The notes below the pieces were generated by a model. That model saw nothing but the letters and a program-made list of their open reading frames with translations, searched no databases and was not told where the DNA came from. Shown one piece after another: positions 30,084 through 40,248 of a stretch of DNA of 64,000 nucleotides. How positions within the stretch are numbered: position 1 is the stretch's first letter; every line of letters starts with the position of its first letter. The position numbers and the translations under genes are program-made. This DNA comes from Erinaceus europaeus (taxonomy: Eukaryota > Chordata > Mammalia > Eulipotyphla > Erinaceidae): the NCBI RefSeq assembly GCF_950295315.1, contig NC_080171.1, forward strand, positions 110,990,593-111,054,592, given 5' to 3'.

Positions 30084-30351
30084 GAGGCTGGCCGATACCA
30101 GATTAAGCGCACATATTGTGAAGCACGGGACTAGTGCAAGGATCCGGGTTCAAGCCCCCAGCTCCCCACCTGCGGTAGGAGCTAGGGGTCGCTTAGTGTA
30201 GCATATCTGCAGGTGTCTGTCTTTCCCTCTTCTCTCAAGTTCTCTCTGTCCTATCCAACAACAACAACAACAACAAAAATGGGACAATTGGCCACCAGTA
30301 GTATTGGATTCCTAGTGCAGGCAATAACCCTGGAGACAAAAAAAAAAATTA
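30084..30351 (+). mobile_element. ERI-type SINE, long form
   Basis: GATTAAGCGCACAT head, GGGTTCAAGCCCCC B box, CTATCCAACAACAAC and a shortened GGCCACCAGTAGTATTGG to CCTGGAGAC module. First arm of a tail-to-tail SINE pair. Confidence 0.86.
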
Positions 30352-30700
30352 GGACTATTTATTTTTATTTTTTTGCCTCCAGAGTTGTTGTGCCTGCACC
30401 AGGAATCCACTGCCTTTGGAGGCCATTTTCCCCATTTTGTTGCCCTTGTTATCCTTGTTGTTGTCATTGCTGTTGTTTTTGTCATCGTTGTTGGATAGGA
30501 CAGAGAGAAATGGAGAGAGGATGGGAAGACAGAGGGGGAGAGAAAGACAGACACCTGCAGACCTGCTTCACTGCCTGTGGAGCGACTCCCCTGCAGGTGG
30601 GGAGCAGGGGACTTATGCGGGGGATCCTTATGTGGGTCCTTGCACATTTGCATAACGTGCACTTAACCTACTGCGCTATTGCCTGACTCCCATGACTATT
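30352..30700 (-). mobile_element. ERI-type SINE, long form, opposite orientation
   Basis: Element about 30361-30691: TTGCCTCCAGAGTTGTTGTG module, TTGTTGGATAGGACAGAG, CTCCCCTGCAGGTGGGGAG and GCTATTGCCTGACTCCC. GACTATTT on each side is the probable TSD. It faces the preceding SINE with only about 10 bp between tails. Confidence 0.88.
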
Positions 30701-30859
30701 TTTTTAAAAATATATATGCTTATGTCCTTTGTCCCTTGTTCATTTTCTTTTCTTAGAGACTAGTCTTTAGAAATAAAAGTGCCTCTAAAGATATAATTGT
30801 TTATGTAAAAATAAAGAAACAAACAACTTAGACATAACATAAATCCATCAACTCAAAAA

Positions 30860-31180
30860 CATCTATACAAATGAACTTTCAAGAAAAATACTAACCAAAC
30901 TGTCTCGTAGACTTTGTGTATATTCATGGGGGTCAGAGAGAAGAGTGGGTACAAGGACTTCCTTGGCGGGTGTGGCAAGCTGTACACATACATATGTAAG
31001 TGTGAAACTAAACCCTTGAAATGTGGTGACTACGTAAAGTATAGTGAAATAATTCATAATAATTTTAATCATAGTAGGGAATGTTGGGACATTGTGTAGG
31101 TTTTTACATGTCATGTAGAATGATAAATCTCTAATAGTCATCATGAATTGCCAATTGACAAAAAGCAGAGTTCAGAAAAA
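30860..31180 (+). mobile_element. Probable old L1 3'-end fragment
   Basis: 'AACTTTCAAGAAAAATACTAACC' then 'GTAGACTTTGTG' resembles 18670-18720, with a similar loosely conserved tail. Tentative. Confidence 0.4.
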
Positions 31181-31232
31181 TACAGTGAAGTGATTATATT
31201 TCTTTGTAAAACTAGGAAAGAAAAACACTGAA

Positions 31233-31453
31233 ACAGAGAAACTGTAGACCGAGTGGTGATGCACACATTACAGTGCACAAGGACCCAGGCTCAAGCCTCT
31301 GGTCTCCACCTGCAGGGCAAAAGCTTCATGAGTGATGAAGCAGGGCTGCAGGTGTCTCTCTCTGTCTCTTTCCCTGTCTCCCCCTCCCTTCTCAATTTCT
31401 CCTGGTCGCTATCCAATAATAAATAAATAAAGGTATTAAAAAAGAGATAAACT
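31233..31453 (+). mobile_element. ERI-type SINE, short form, with TSD
   Basis: GAGTGGTGATGCAC head (start lost), GGCTCAAGCCTCTGGTC, CACCTGCAGG and CTATCCAATAATAAATAA. ACAGAGAAACT at 31233-31243 matches AGAGATAAACT at 31443-31453. The right repeat also bounds the next retroposon. Confidence 0.85.
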
Positions 31454-32662
31454 TGTTGAGGTGGCAATCGTGTTGGTTAGGTTGTGATCGGCAGATGCAA
31501 TATTATTTGGTATGGATTGGGAGAGGCATACGGGAAAGTGGGCCCTATCCAATGGTTCCAGGACTGGGGGAAGTAGAGGCTCTATAGTGGAAATGTGAGG
31601 TTCCTGCTGTCTTAGGGTTCAAAAAGACAATCAATAGTTAATGTTATCATGACATTATTTGGTAATTGGGTTAACTTTGAAAAGTCCTTTTGTTAGGGTT
31701 TGCTGTACAGTACCCAGTATCTTGTATATAGCTGTGCTATTGGTTGCTTCTGATATACTTGGTCTAGGCTTTTGAGAGAGTCTGCATATCAATTACACTG
31801 CATATATTGAAAAAAGATTCAGTTTGTGTTTTGAAAAACTTCAAGACATACAATTAATTTTCCCCCTCTCGTATTAATTAACTAGTGATGTATATGACTA
31901 CATTTTACTAGGAGTGTACATAAACACCATTCCCACCACCAAAAGACTGTGACCCATCCCTCCCACTTCAGACTGTGTCCAGAGACTACACGTGTGGAAT
32001 GACAACCCTTCAGCTTCATTACTCGGGTGAGACCTTTCCTTTCATAGTATACTCTAATTCCATCTCAGGTGGTTCACTTTCTAACAAAGTCCCAAAACCT
32101 AGATATACACCAGTTTCTGTGAGAGAGAGCATATGTTCACATGTATCCGTAAACTACTGCAAAATATATACCTGAAAGCAGAAGTACACTAGAGTTTGCA
32201 GTGAGTATCCCCCTAACACTTCCTCTCCACTATTCCAAGCTTTGGGTCCATGATTGCTCAACAACTTGTTTGGCTTCGTATGTTAACTCTCTTTTCAGTC
32301 TCCAGGTTCCAGATGTCATCAGGATGCCGGCCAGGCTTCCCTGGACTGAAGACTCCACCAATGTGTCCTGGAGCTCTGCTTCCCCAGAGACCCACCATAC
32401 TAGGGAAAGAGAGAGGCAGACTGGGAGTATGGACCGACCAGTCAATGCCCATGTTCAGCGGGGAAGCAATTACAGAAGCCAGACCTTCTACCTTCTGCAA
32501 CCCACAATGACCCTGGGTCCATGCTCCCAGAGGGATAGAGAATGGGAAAGCTATCAGGGGAAGGGTTGGGATATGGAGAATGGGTGGTGGGAATTGTGTG
32601 GAGTTGTACCCCTCCTACCCTATGGTTTTGTTAATTAATACTTTGTTAAATTAAAAAAAAAG
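31454..32662 (+). mobile_element. Family U retroposon, copy 4, with inverted 5' part
   Basis: Bases 31454-31880 are the complement of a Y-X segment whose X half reads in the other direction at 52865-53010. From about 31955 the copy continues in sense through block P (GACTGTGTCCAGAGAC to GTTTGCAGTGAG) and block Q (ACTATTCCAAGC onward) to an A-tail at 32652-32660. Segment Z of copy 5 is absent. AGAGATAAACT before (31443-31453) and AGAGAGAAACT after (32663-32673) are the probable TSD. An inverted 5' end is a known product of L1 twin priming. Confidence 0.8.
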
Positions 32663-32673
32663 AGAGAGAAACT

Positions 32674-33090
32674 ATGTTTAAAGTACATGAAGGAAAACAG
32701 ACATTGTTGGCCAATGTCAAGTGCCACCTTGCTGCTTCCTGGGACAAAAATGAAGTGGGGATGCAGTAGAAAACTCATTTGCTGCTGTTTCCTTTCTTCA
32801 TGGACTTCCCCTGACTTGTTATACTGAACACATTACTTTTGTCACCTAAAAAGATCCAACATTGATCTCCCTACATGTTCCATAAATAGATAATAATATT
32901 CAGTTTTTCAGAAAGTGGGACCAGATGTATCCGACTACTTATGAAGCATATATGAGAGTACTTACACCTGGAAAGTGCCCATAAGGGGCATCTATGCCTT
33001 TTATTGTGATTATATTTTAAATAAGGTTGATGATGTAGATGGGAGTCTGGTCTCAAGAGCAACAGATTAAAAAAAAAAAAGACAACTATT
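32674..33090. other. Unique sequence
   Basis: No gene seen; an A-run lies at 33067-33079. Confidence 0.35.
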
Positions 33091-33240
33091 GTAAGATTCT
33101 GCTTACACTAATTGTCTAGATCTGTCAAATTTATTAAGAAAAAACAGAACAGTAACTAACAGTTAAAGAGGAGGAGAAGATTAGGGAGACAATATTTAAA
33201 GGGGACAGAGTTTCAGTTTTGTAAAATTAAAAAAACAAAC
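33091..33240 (+). mobile_element. Ancient L1 3' part, first half
   Basis: The layout 'GTCTAGATCTGTCAAATTTA' to 'GACAGAGTTTCAGTTTTG' matches an old L1M 3' UTR, continued after the SINE at 33622. Confidence 0.55.
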
Positions 33241-33621
33241 AAACTGGAGTTGAGGGGGCCAGGCTGTAGAGCACTGGATTAAGCGCACACAGCGTAAAGC
33301 ACAAGGACTAGAGCAAGGATCTGCGCAAGGATCTGCGCAGGGATGTGGGTTCGAGCCCTTGGCTTCCCCACCTGCCGGGGGGGGGGTCACTTCATAAGTG
33401 GTGAAGCAGGTCTGCAGGTGTCTTTCTCTCCCCCCCCCTCTGTCTTCCCCTCCTCTCTTAATTTCTCTCTGTCCTATCCAACAGCAACAACAGTAATAAA
33501 AACTGCAACAAGGAGAGAAAAATAAAGGCCTCCAGGAGTGGTGGATTTGTAGTGCAGCCACTGAGCTGCAGCGATAACCCTGGAGGCAAAACAAAACAAA
33601 ACAAAATAAAAACTGGAGTTG
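33241..33621 (+). mobile_element. ERI-type SINE, long form, 12-bp TSD, inside old L1
   Basis: Element at 33253-33609 with GGATTAAGCGCACAC head, GGGTTCGAGCCC B box, a G-run in the body, CTATCCAACAGC and the GCCTCCAGGAGTGG to CCTGGAGGCAAAAC module. The phrase GCAAGGATCTGCGCA is tandemly repeated near 33313-33340. AAACTGGAGTTG is exact at 33241-33252 and 33610-33621. Confidence 0.93.
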
Positions 33622-33750
33622 GACAGTGGTAATAGTCACACAACCGTGTACTTAAAAATGGTTAAACTGGTCAACTTCATGGTATGCATATTTCATCACC
33701 ACAACAAAAAATTTCATCAGTTTCACCTATTTCCTTTTGCACTTGTGTAT
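33622..33750 (+). mobile_element. Ancient L1 3' part, second half
   Basis: 'GTACTTAAAAATGGTTAAACTGG' and 'TATGCATATTTCATCACCAC' are hallmarks of the L1M 3' end. Confidence 0.72.
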
Positions 33751-34848
33751 TTTCTACTAGAATATTTATTTAAATTAAACCTGTATGCTATCTATTTTTA
33801 CATTTGAAACTTTTCTAGTGCTTTTCTAGAACTTCTAACATTATATGTGGATTGCTTGTTTCTAACTGAACAGAATAGGACCAGAGGGAACCAGTAGTTG
33901 AAATGGCAAACCTTTTGTGATAAACTCTGGACAAGAAATGGTAACAGATTTCATTATAGTAAAAGCAAACAACTAACAAAAGTTTAGTCAAAGGTGCTTA
34001 TGGTCAGGGAAGAATTGCTCCACTGTAGGCATTAATTAATTTTCTGTCTGCATTGATAGGAAATTCATTTTAATAGTATATTTTATTTATGCTGCCCACC
34101 CCTAGGCCCTAGGCCCCAGGCTCCAGGCCCCATGTTTGATCATTTATATTTTCATGTCATCTGTGTTGACATTATCAACGAGCTATATTCTTGGTTTCCT
34201 ACTGACCGTTGGGACCTCATATATATTTTATGCCTGGAATACATCTTCATGTAGGTGCACACAGCCACATATGACTAGTTCCATTTTACAATCTGGAATG
34301 TCAGTCTGCATTCTCAACTGACCACCATCTCCTGCAAGTTATACTGGCATCTAGATGTGGGTGGTCTCCGGGTAGACTTTTAGAGTGAGACCATATGTGG
34401 AGGATGTATCCCCATGGACTTCACCATAAGGACAGAGGTGAAGGCTAACTCTTGCATTGCCTACTAGGTTTCGAGGTTCTCTCATGGCATTGGAGGCAGA
34501 AATGCTTATTTTATGCAGGAGGGTAGATCAGAGATGGGTTTTCTGTGAGGTGCCAGAAAGGTTGCCTTGCCCAACTCTAATTTCCTGGGGTCATAGGTAG
34601 GATGCTGCCCATCTTATTGGTGGTAGTGTCATGAGCAGTGTTATCTGGAGATTGGCAACCACCAGTAGGGACTTTCATGTGGGACAGTGTGATCTGGCTC
34701 TGTTACAGAGAGGGCAACTGCTCTCTTGAAGGCTAGGGTGGGTAGCTTGCTTCTGGAAACTATTACCCTAACCCTGCCATACTTTCTTGCCAGTGTTAAG
34801 TGGCTTGAGTGAATCCTGTTTTTTGCAGAGTGAACTCAGATGGACATC
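33751..34848. other. Unique sequence
   Basis: No gene is seen. A CCCTAGGCCCTAGGCCCC tandem lies near 34101-34120. Confidence 0.4.
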
Positions 34849-35340
34849 TGTTATGAACTGCATATTTGTTTTAATATTTTATTTTATTTATTTATTCCCT
34901 TTTGTTGCCCTTGTTGTTTTATTGTTGTGGTTATTATTGATGTCATCATCATTGTTGACAGGACAGAGAGAAATGGAGAGAGGAGGGGAAGACAGAGAGG
35001 AGGAGAGAAAGATAGACACCTGCAGACCTGCTTCACCTGCAGGTGGGGAGCCGGGGTTCGATGAACTGCATATTTGTTCTTCCCCTGAATTCATATGTTG
35101 AAACTTTACCCCTTTCTCTCAGTGGGATGGTATTGGGAAGAGTGATATTTAGGTAAAGAATTTAGGGCATAGACACATAATAGGTTTAGGGCTTTATAAA
35201 AGTCAGCAAGAGCTAACTTTCCTCTTTGCCTTATCTCAGATTTTCAGCCTTTAGAATTGTGAGAGAAAAATGAAATTATAGAAATCAAAGTCATCCAGTT
35301 TGTGGTACCTTGTTATAACTACCCAAATGAACTAGAGCAG
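34849..35340 (+). mobile_element. Ancient MaLR-like LTR (MLT1/MST type), split by a SINE
   Basis: TGTTATGAACTGC at 34849, then after the SINE GAATTCATATGTTGAAAC, GGGATGGTATTGGGAAG, TTTATAAAAGTCAGC, TTTAGAATTGTGAGAG and CCAGTTTGTGGTACCTTG. This order is that of an MLT1/MST-class LTR. The subfamily is not certain. Confidence 0.68.
34853..35078 (-). mobile_element. ERI-type SINE truncated at the B box, 18-bp TSD
   Basis: Element at 34871-35060. It is close to consensus but stops at GCCGGGGTTCG, so the whole A-box half is absent, and the GCCTGTGAAGCGACTCCC segment is missing between CTTCACC and TGCAGGTGGGG. ATGAACTGCATATTTGTT is exact at 34853-34870 and 35061-35078. Confidence 0.93.
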
Positions 35341-36234
35341 AAATTTCTATTGAAATTAAAGTGCACATACAGTTTCATCAAGGGACTGAACAGACAATGC
35401 CATGTCAAGTACATTTGCCCATTTTGTCTGACCATTCGTGTTGTTCTCATGATTAAAATGTGCCTACTTTGCTGAGAGGCCTGTATACTAAAAGTAAATG
35501 ATAAATGTAGTTCTCAAATTTCAGTATAACTTCTGATAGGAAGCTTGTACAATTTCAGAAAGCCTGAATATTAGACCATTATTAACTTTAATAATAATTT
35601 CAGGAGAAATTAGAACATGGGCTATAAGCTCATGTTGATTTGGAAAATTGGTGAGCTAGATGGAAAGAATGCAGTTTCTGGCTTTAGAAGGACTTTGATA
35701 TTATGGAACATGCTAAAAGGACAATTTCCTCAGCAGATTGTAAAGGAGTTTAGGAAACTGATCCATAAATACTTGAGGAATAAATTCTTTCTTTAAGGAA
35801 ATGGTGATCTATGTCTCCTTTTCCCCTTTATCTATCACGTAACTGAGTTGTCTCAGTATTTTATTTAAATGTGATGCACGTATGTCAGGCTGAAGTGCTT
35901 CAAGATTGTGTTGCAGAGTCTCTTGAGAGATAAGCACATTCTCAACAACCCAGCTAATGTAATATTTATGCTAATATGAACCCTGTAATGACAGCTGGAA
36001 CATCCCTTTGGACACACTGAGTGAAGATTACTATAGCTGTACCTGATGAGTTCTAGTAATTTCTGTACACTGAGAAGCAACACTTAAGCTGGGCTGTAAG
36101 GGTGGTGTGCTTGATCCAAATGCTGCCCCACAAACATCTGTAAACACATGCATGCGTGATCATGTACACAAACATAAATGAGCAGAATTATATAGGCATA
36201 TACATACATATACACACAGAGAAATCCATATCTA
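35341..36234. other. Unique AT-rich sequence
   Basis: Nothing recognisable in almost 0.9 kb. Confidence 0.4.
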
Positions 36235-36239
36235 TCTTC

Positions 36240-36284
<45 letters not shown>

Positions 36285-36298
36285 AATCTATCTATCTC
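36235..36298 (+). repeat. (TCTA)n microsatellite
   Basis: About 15 TATC units with one interruption. Confidence 0.95.
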
Positions 36299-36544
36299 CA
36301 ACAGAACAGAGTGGTCTGACATGGTCCTACTCCTAAAGCTTCAACTTAAGTTTTCCTGAAAAGGAAAGTTACTTTTGTAGGTTCTTAATTGGACAATATA
36401 ATTGTAAATTAAACAACATTAGTACTGCAGGTACACTTATCATGAATAGATCTGGGAACAACCACCACTGATTTCTGGTAAATACTCAGTCTAAGTCATG
36501 GAGGCAGGAGAAAATAGCCAACTAGAGTAACCAAATGATTGTAA

Positions 36545-36707
36545 AACCACTCTTCTCTCTCTCTTTCTCTTTTTCTTTCCTCCTTTTTTTCTCTTTCTCT
36601 TTTTCCTCCCTTTCTCTTTCCCTCTCTCTCCCCCTTCCTCCCTCCCTCCCTCCCTCCCTTCCTTCCTTCCTTCCTTCCTCCCTCCCTCCCTTCCTTCCAT
36701 TTTTTTC
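36545..36707 (+). repeat. Polypyrimidine tract before a SINE
   Basis: TCTTT-, CCTCCC- and TTCC-rich run of about 160 bp, ending in the T-tail of an antisense SINE. Confidence 0.93.
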
Positions 36708-36770
36708 TATGGCCACCAAGCTTATTGCTAGGACCCGTTGCCTGCATGATGAATCTGCTATCCAGGTGGC

Positions 36771-36812
<42 letters not shown>

Positions 36813-36842
36813 CTCTCTCTCTCTCTCTTCCTTCCTTCCTTC

Positions 36843-36885
<43 letters not shown>

Positions 36886-37076
36886 TTCCTTTTCTAATAA
36901 ATAGGACAGAGGGAAATTGAAAAGGATAGAGAAGATAAGAGAGGGAGTGAGAAGGAGAGACACCAGCAACTCTGCTTCACTGCTTGTGAAGCTTCCTCCT
37001 TGTAGGTGAGGACTGAGTGCTTGAACCTGGGTTCTTGTATATGGTAAGGTGTATGCACAACCCCCTCCCCAGCCCC
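36708..37076 (-). mobile_element. ERI-type SINE, long form, with a microsatellite inside
   Basis: The 3' module (GGCCACCAAGCTTATTGC to CCAGGTGGCC, 36710-36771) is separated from the body (AATAGGACAGAGGGAAATTG onward) by a CTTT/CT expansion at 36772-36893 in place of the usual TTTTGTTGCCC link. The head (CCCCAGCCCC) is drifted. Confidence 0.8.
36772..36893 (+). repeat. (CTTT)n-(CT)n-(CCTT)n-(CTTT)n expansion inside a SINE
   Basis: About 120 bp of pure pyrimidine located internally in the SINE, not at its tail. Confidence 0.92.
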
Positions 37077-37772
37077 TTTTCAAATGACCCCCTGCTATGG
37101 TCTCAGTGTGATGTTAGAAGGTAGCAAGTAGGGAAGTGATTACATCAGTGAGAAGTGTGTGAGCCATGTAAAGAGGATCTTTACCTGACCATGTTGTATC
37201 CTGATCTCAGAGTTTTGGCCTTCTCATCTGTGAGAAATTCATTTCTGCTGTTTAAAAGTCACCCAGATTTCAGTGTTTTGTTACAGATGGGACTAAGACA
37301 GTCCCTTCTGCTACCCTCCACAAATTCCTTCCTAAGCTTGTAAGGAGTAGACAGTTCTCATCTTATAGGAAAAAAAAATTTTTCAGTAAGTAAATGGAAA
37401 ATAATTTATATATCCCAGCCTAAATATGAAAATTCTAAATAGCATAATAATTTGTTTATATTAAGTATGTATTGAGCTAATAAAATATCCAATATCAGAA
37501 AAAAAAACCGTTGATATAATCTACCTCCTTGTATATGAAGAGAAAAAATCATACATTTTCTAACAAATATAAAAATTTAAGAATATTCATTACTGTTTTT
37601 TAATTAATAGATTTATTATTCTTTAACTTAATAGAAATTGCTTCCTTAACATTATAGAGGTTATCTATCAGAAATCAACAATAAAACTTGAAAAAATTAC
37701 ATATTTTTTTGAATGGCCAGACATATAATTCTTTTAAAAGGGTACTTCAGTATTGTAAATTTTCAACTCTTT
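37077..37772. other. Unique AT-rich sequence
   Basis: Nothing recognisable; no supported open frame. Confidence 0.4.
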
Positions 37773-38075
37773 GGAGCTGGGCGGTAGTGCAGTGGCATAA
37801 GTGCACATGGCGCAAAGCTCAAGGAAGTAGTGTAAGGATCCCGATTCGAGCCCCCGGCTCCCCATCTGCAGGGGAGTCGCTGCACAGGCTGTGAAGCAGG
37901 TCTACAGGTATCCATCTTTCTCTCCCCCTCTCTGTCTTCCCCTCATCTCTCCCATTTCTCTCTGTTCTATCTAACAATGGCATCAATAACAACAACAATA
38001 ATAACTACAACAATAGTGAAAAGCAACAATGGCAACAAAATGTAAAGAAAATTAAAAACAAATTTAACTCTTTTC
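37773..38075 (+). mobile_element. ERI-type SINE, AACAATAATAACTAC-tailed form
   Basis: GAGCTGGGCGGTAGTGC head, GATTCGAGCCCCCGG B box, CTCTCTCCCATTTC, and AACAACAATAATAACTAC. AAATTT-CAACTCTTT sequence on each side (37758-37772 and 38060-38074) is an imperfect TSD. Confidence 0.9.
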
Positions 38076-38370
38076 AAGTAATATAAATTTAGTCACAATC
38101 CAAACCTGAATAAGAATTGACAAATTTAGCTGGAATTGACAAACCTAATTTTAAGTTCATATATAACATGCAGAAGAATAACAGTCCTAAAACATTTAGA
38201 GAAGACTAGTGGATGAGAAGAAAATACTTAGCAATGAAACAGTATCCAGAATACATACAAATCTACAAGAATGTGGCAAACAATGAAATAATAAAATTGG
38301 CAAAATAAAGAGGTGATGATTTATAGAAACTGAAGTATAGGTGGGTAGTAAACATATTTGAAAATTTCCA
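38076..38370. other. Unique AT-rich sequence, possibly old L1
   Basis: 'AGAATACATACAAATCTACAAG' has an L1-like sound but I could not place it. No gene. Confidence 0.3.
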
Positions 38371-38571
38371 GGGTAGGGGAAGTAGCTCCACCTGTTAATA
38401 TACCAAGTTGCATGCTTGAGGTCCCGGGGGCAGCACCAAGGCATCATCTGAGGCTAGAGCTGAACAGTGCTCTGAGTCCCTCTCTTTCTCTCCCTATATT
38501 CTCCCTTTCTTTCTCTCTCTCTCTCTCTCCTTTCTTTCTCTCAATAGATAAATAAATTAATAAAAATTAAA
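38371..38571 (+). mobile_element. Third-type tRNA-SINE
   Basis: 'GGGGAAGTAGCTCCACCTG', 'GCATGCTTGAGGTCCCGGG', 'GAACAGTGCTCTGAG', a CT tract and an ATAAATAAATTAATAAA tail. Similar to 13091-13302. Confidence 0.65.
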
Positions 38572-38942
38572 GCACCAAGTTTCAGGGAATTGCAGATTCA
38601 AATGCAGGTGTTTATTTGGTCATTGGATTGAAAACAATCTAAATATTTTTGCCAATAAGAGGAGTTATTAGATATATCATCTTTAGTCCACTTATGTAGA
38701 AAGATAGGAACATACCTGTTATGAATCTCAAGACATGTGGCTAAAAGAACACAACATGTAAAGCCTATGCATCTAAACAAACCAATGCCTAACTCAGTGA
38801 GTACTTCCTGTTAACTTGGTGAGGGAGTGGGGGGGTGGGGTTGGGGGTGGGGGCTGAGATATCCTAAGCACAGTGACTTTTACCATTTGTTTACGATGCA
38901 AGTGTATTACTTGAAGCTTGGACTTTGGAATCTAATAACAGT
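38572..38942. other. Unique sequence with a G-run cluster
   Basis: No gene seen; a strong G-quadruplex motif lies at 38829-38853. Confidence 0.45.
38829..38853 (+). other. Potential G-quadruplex
   Basis: Four G-runs of four or more bases separated by one or two T residues (7G-T-4G-TT-5G-T-5G) satisfy the usual four-G-tract rule easily. Formation is not shown by sequence alone. Confidence 0.6.
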
Positions 38943-39028
38943 CTTCCCTTCCTTCCTTCCTTCCTTCCTTCCTTCCTTCCTTCCTTCCTTCCTTCCTTCC
39001 TTCCTTTTCTTCTTCTTTTTTTTTTTTT
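38943..39028 (+). repeat. (TTCC)n microsatellite with T-run
   Basis: About 16 TTCC units followed by mixed T/C. No SINE module follows it. Confidence 0.94.
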
Positions 39029-39339
39029 AAGCTAGTACTCTAGCCAAAATTATATGCTTTTTAGAAAATGGAAAATATGCCATTTTTGTTGTTCCTTTAG
39101 AGAACTGTTCAACATCAAATATAGATGTTTCTGTCTGAAACATATCCAAGAACTCTTTAGCTATCAAATTTAGCATTCTGGCTAAGAAAAAAAGAAGCTA
39201 TATTAAGTTCCCAGTGCCCAGTAGGTGGCCAAACCTTATATGTGACATTCTGAGTTTTCCAACAAACGAAATATGCCTAAGGCACATTTCCTGAATGTTT
39301 ATTCCAATAGCAAAAGCATGAAATTATCATCCAGGCAAT

Positions 39340-39590
39340 TTACATTCTCAGAATGGCAGTTTGCATTCCTGGGGTGGGGGGTAGAGTTCAGAGGCTGAGG
39401 CACCCCCCTTTTTTTGCCATGATCAGACATGTTCTGGGAATTTACCCAACCCCCAGGACCTGTGTTTATCACTTCTGCTGATGGGAGGAGGGGGATATGA
39501 GTCACCTCCTCCCTCCTCAGGCTTATGAAGAATCAATAAAACGAATTTGAAACAAACAAGCAAGCAAAGACTCGATCCCACATCAGTATT
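39340..39590 (+). mobile_element. Possible LTR fragment
   Basis: GAGTCACCTCCTCCCTCCTC followed by GAATCAATAAAACG and GACTCGATCCC looks like an LTR 3' region with a polyadenylation signal. Boundaries and a TSD were not found. Confidence 0.35.
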
Positions 39591-40200
39591 CATTTTAACA
39601 ACTTGTTTTGACTTTCTCCACTTTCTCCACTTCCAATTTTAGAATGGAATGAAATTGTTTCTGAATGTGCATTTATGAATTTCCTGGCCACATTAAGCCT
39701 TTAAATATTTAGCACTTTCTCGCTAAAGAAGGAAAGAAAGAGAGGAAGAAAGAAACACTAGTATTATGGAAATTCATAGCTCCAAATAGATGCAAGTCAG
39801 TGACTTTTTGTATTGAAAGGATACCAGAAGCCAACTGGAAAAATCTACAGCAGTTTTAGCTTCAAGTGTGTTGAACCCAATCACTTTCTGACTCATTGTC
39901 TCATCAGCATGCAAAGCTCTTGAAGAGAGACCATATTTCTGCCAACCTGAGGGAATTCTGGCAAGCATAGTAGATGTGGAAGTTCATCCCCCATTTCTCT
40001 CCTGTCAAGAGCCTCACAGCAAACAGCAGCAGGAGAGACACAGAAGACCACACCACGTGTCACCTTCTGGCAGCCAGAAAGTGGATGTGATTTCGATTTA
40101 CACTTTTCTTTGGTTTGATTTTTGACCAAATAAAACCTGGAACATTGTCAGCCTATCAAGTCAGCCTTTATTGCTTGTCTTATAGCCACCCAACCCCCAT

Positions 40201-40204
<4 letters not shown>
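39591..40204. other. Unique sequence
   Basis: No gene or recognised repeat. Confidence 0.4.

Positions 40205-40247
<43 letters not shown>
40205..40247 (+). repeat. (AC)n microsatellite
   Basis: About 21 uninterrupted AC units. Confidence 0.96.

Positions 40248-40248
<1 letters not shown>

Noticed and set aside
32201..32638. A 145-codon open frame shared by family U copies at 32201-32638 and 62372-62809, possibly a retroposon protein.
   Set aside because: It begins at GTG, has no early ATG, shows no known domain, and other frames of the same segment are also open. The older copies do not keep it. Similarity of the two copies is explained by recent common origin. A dN/dS test on many copies would settle it.
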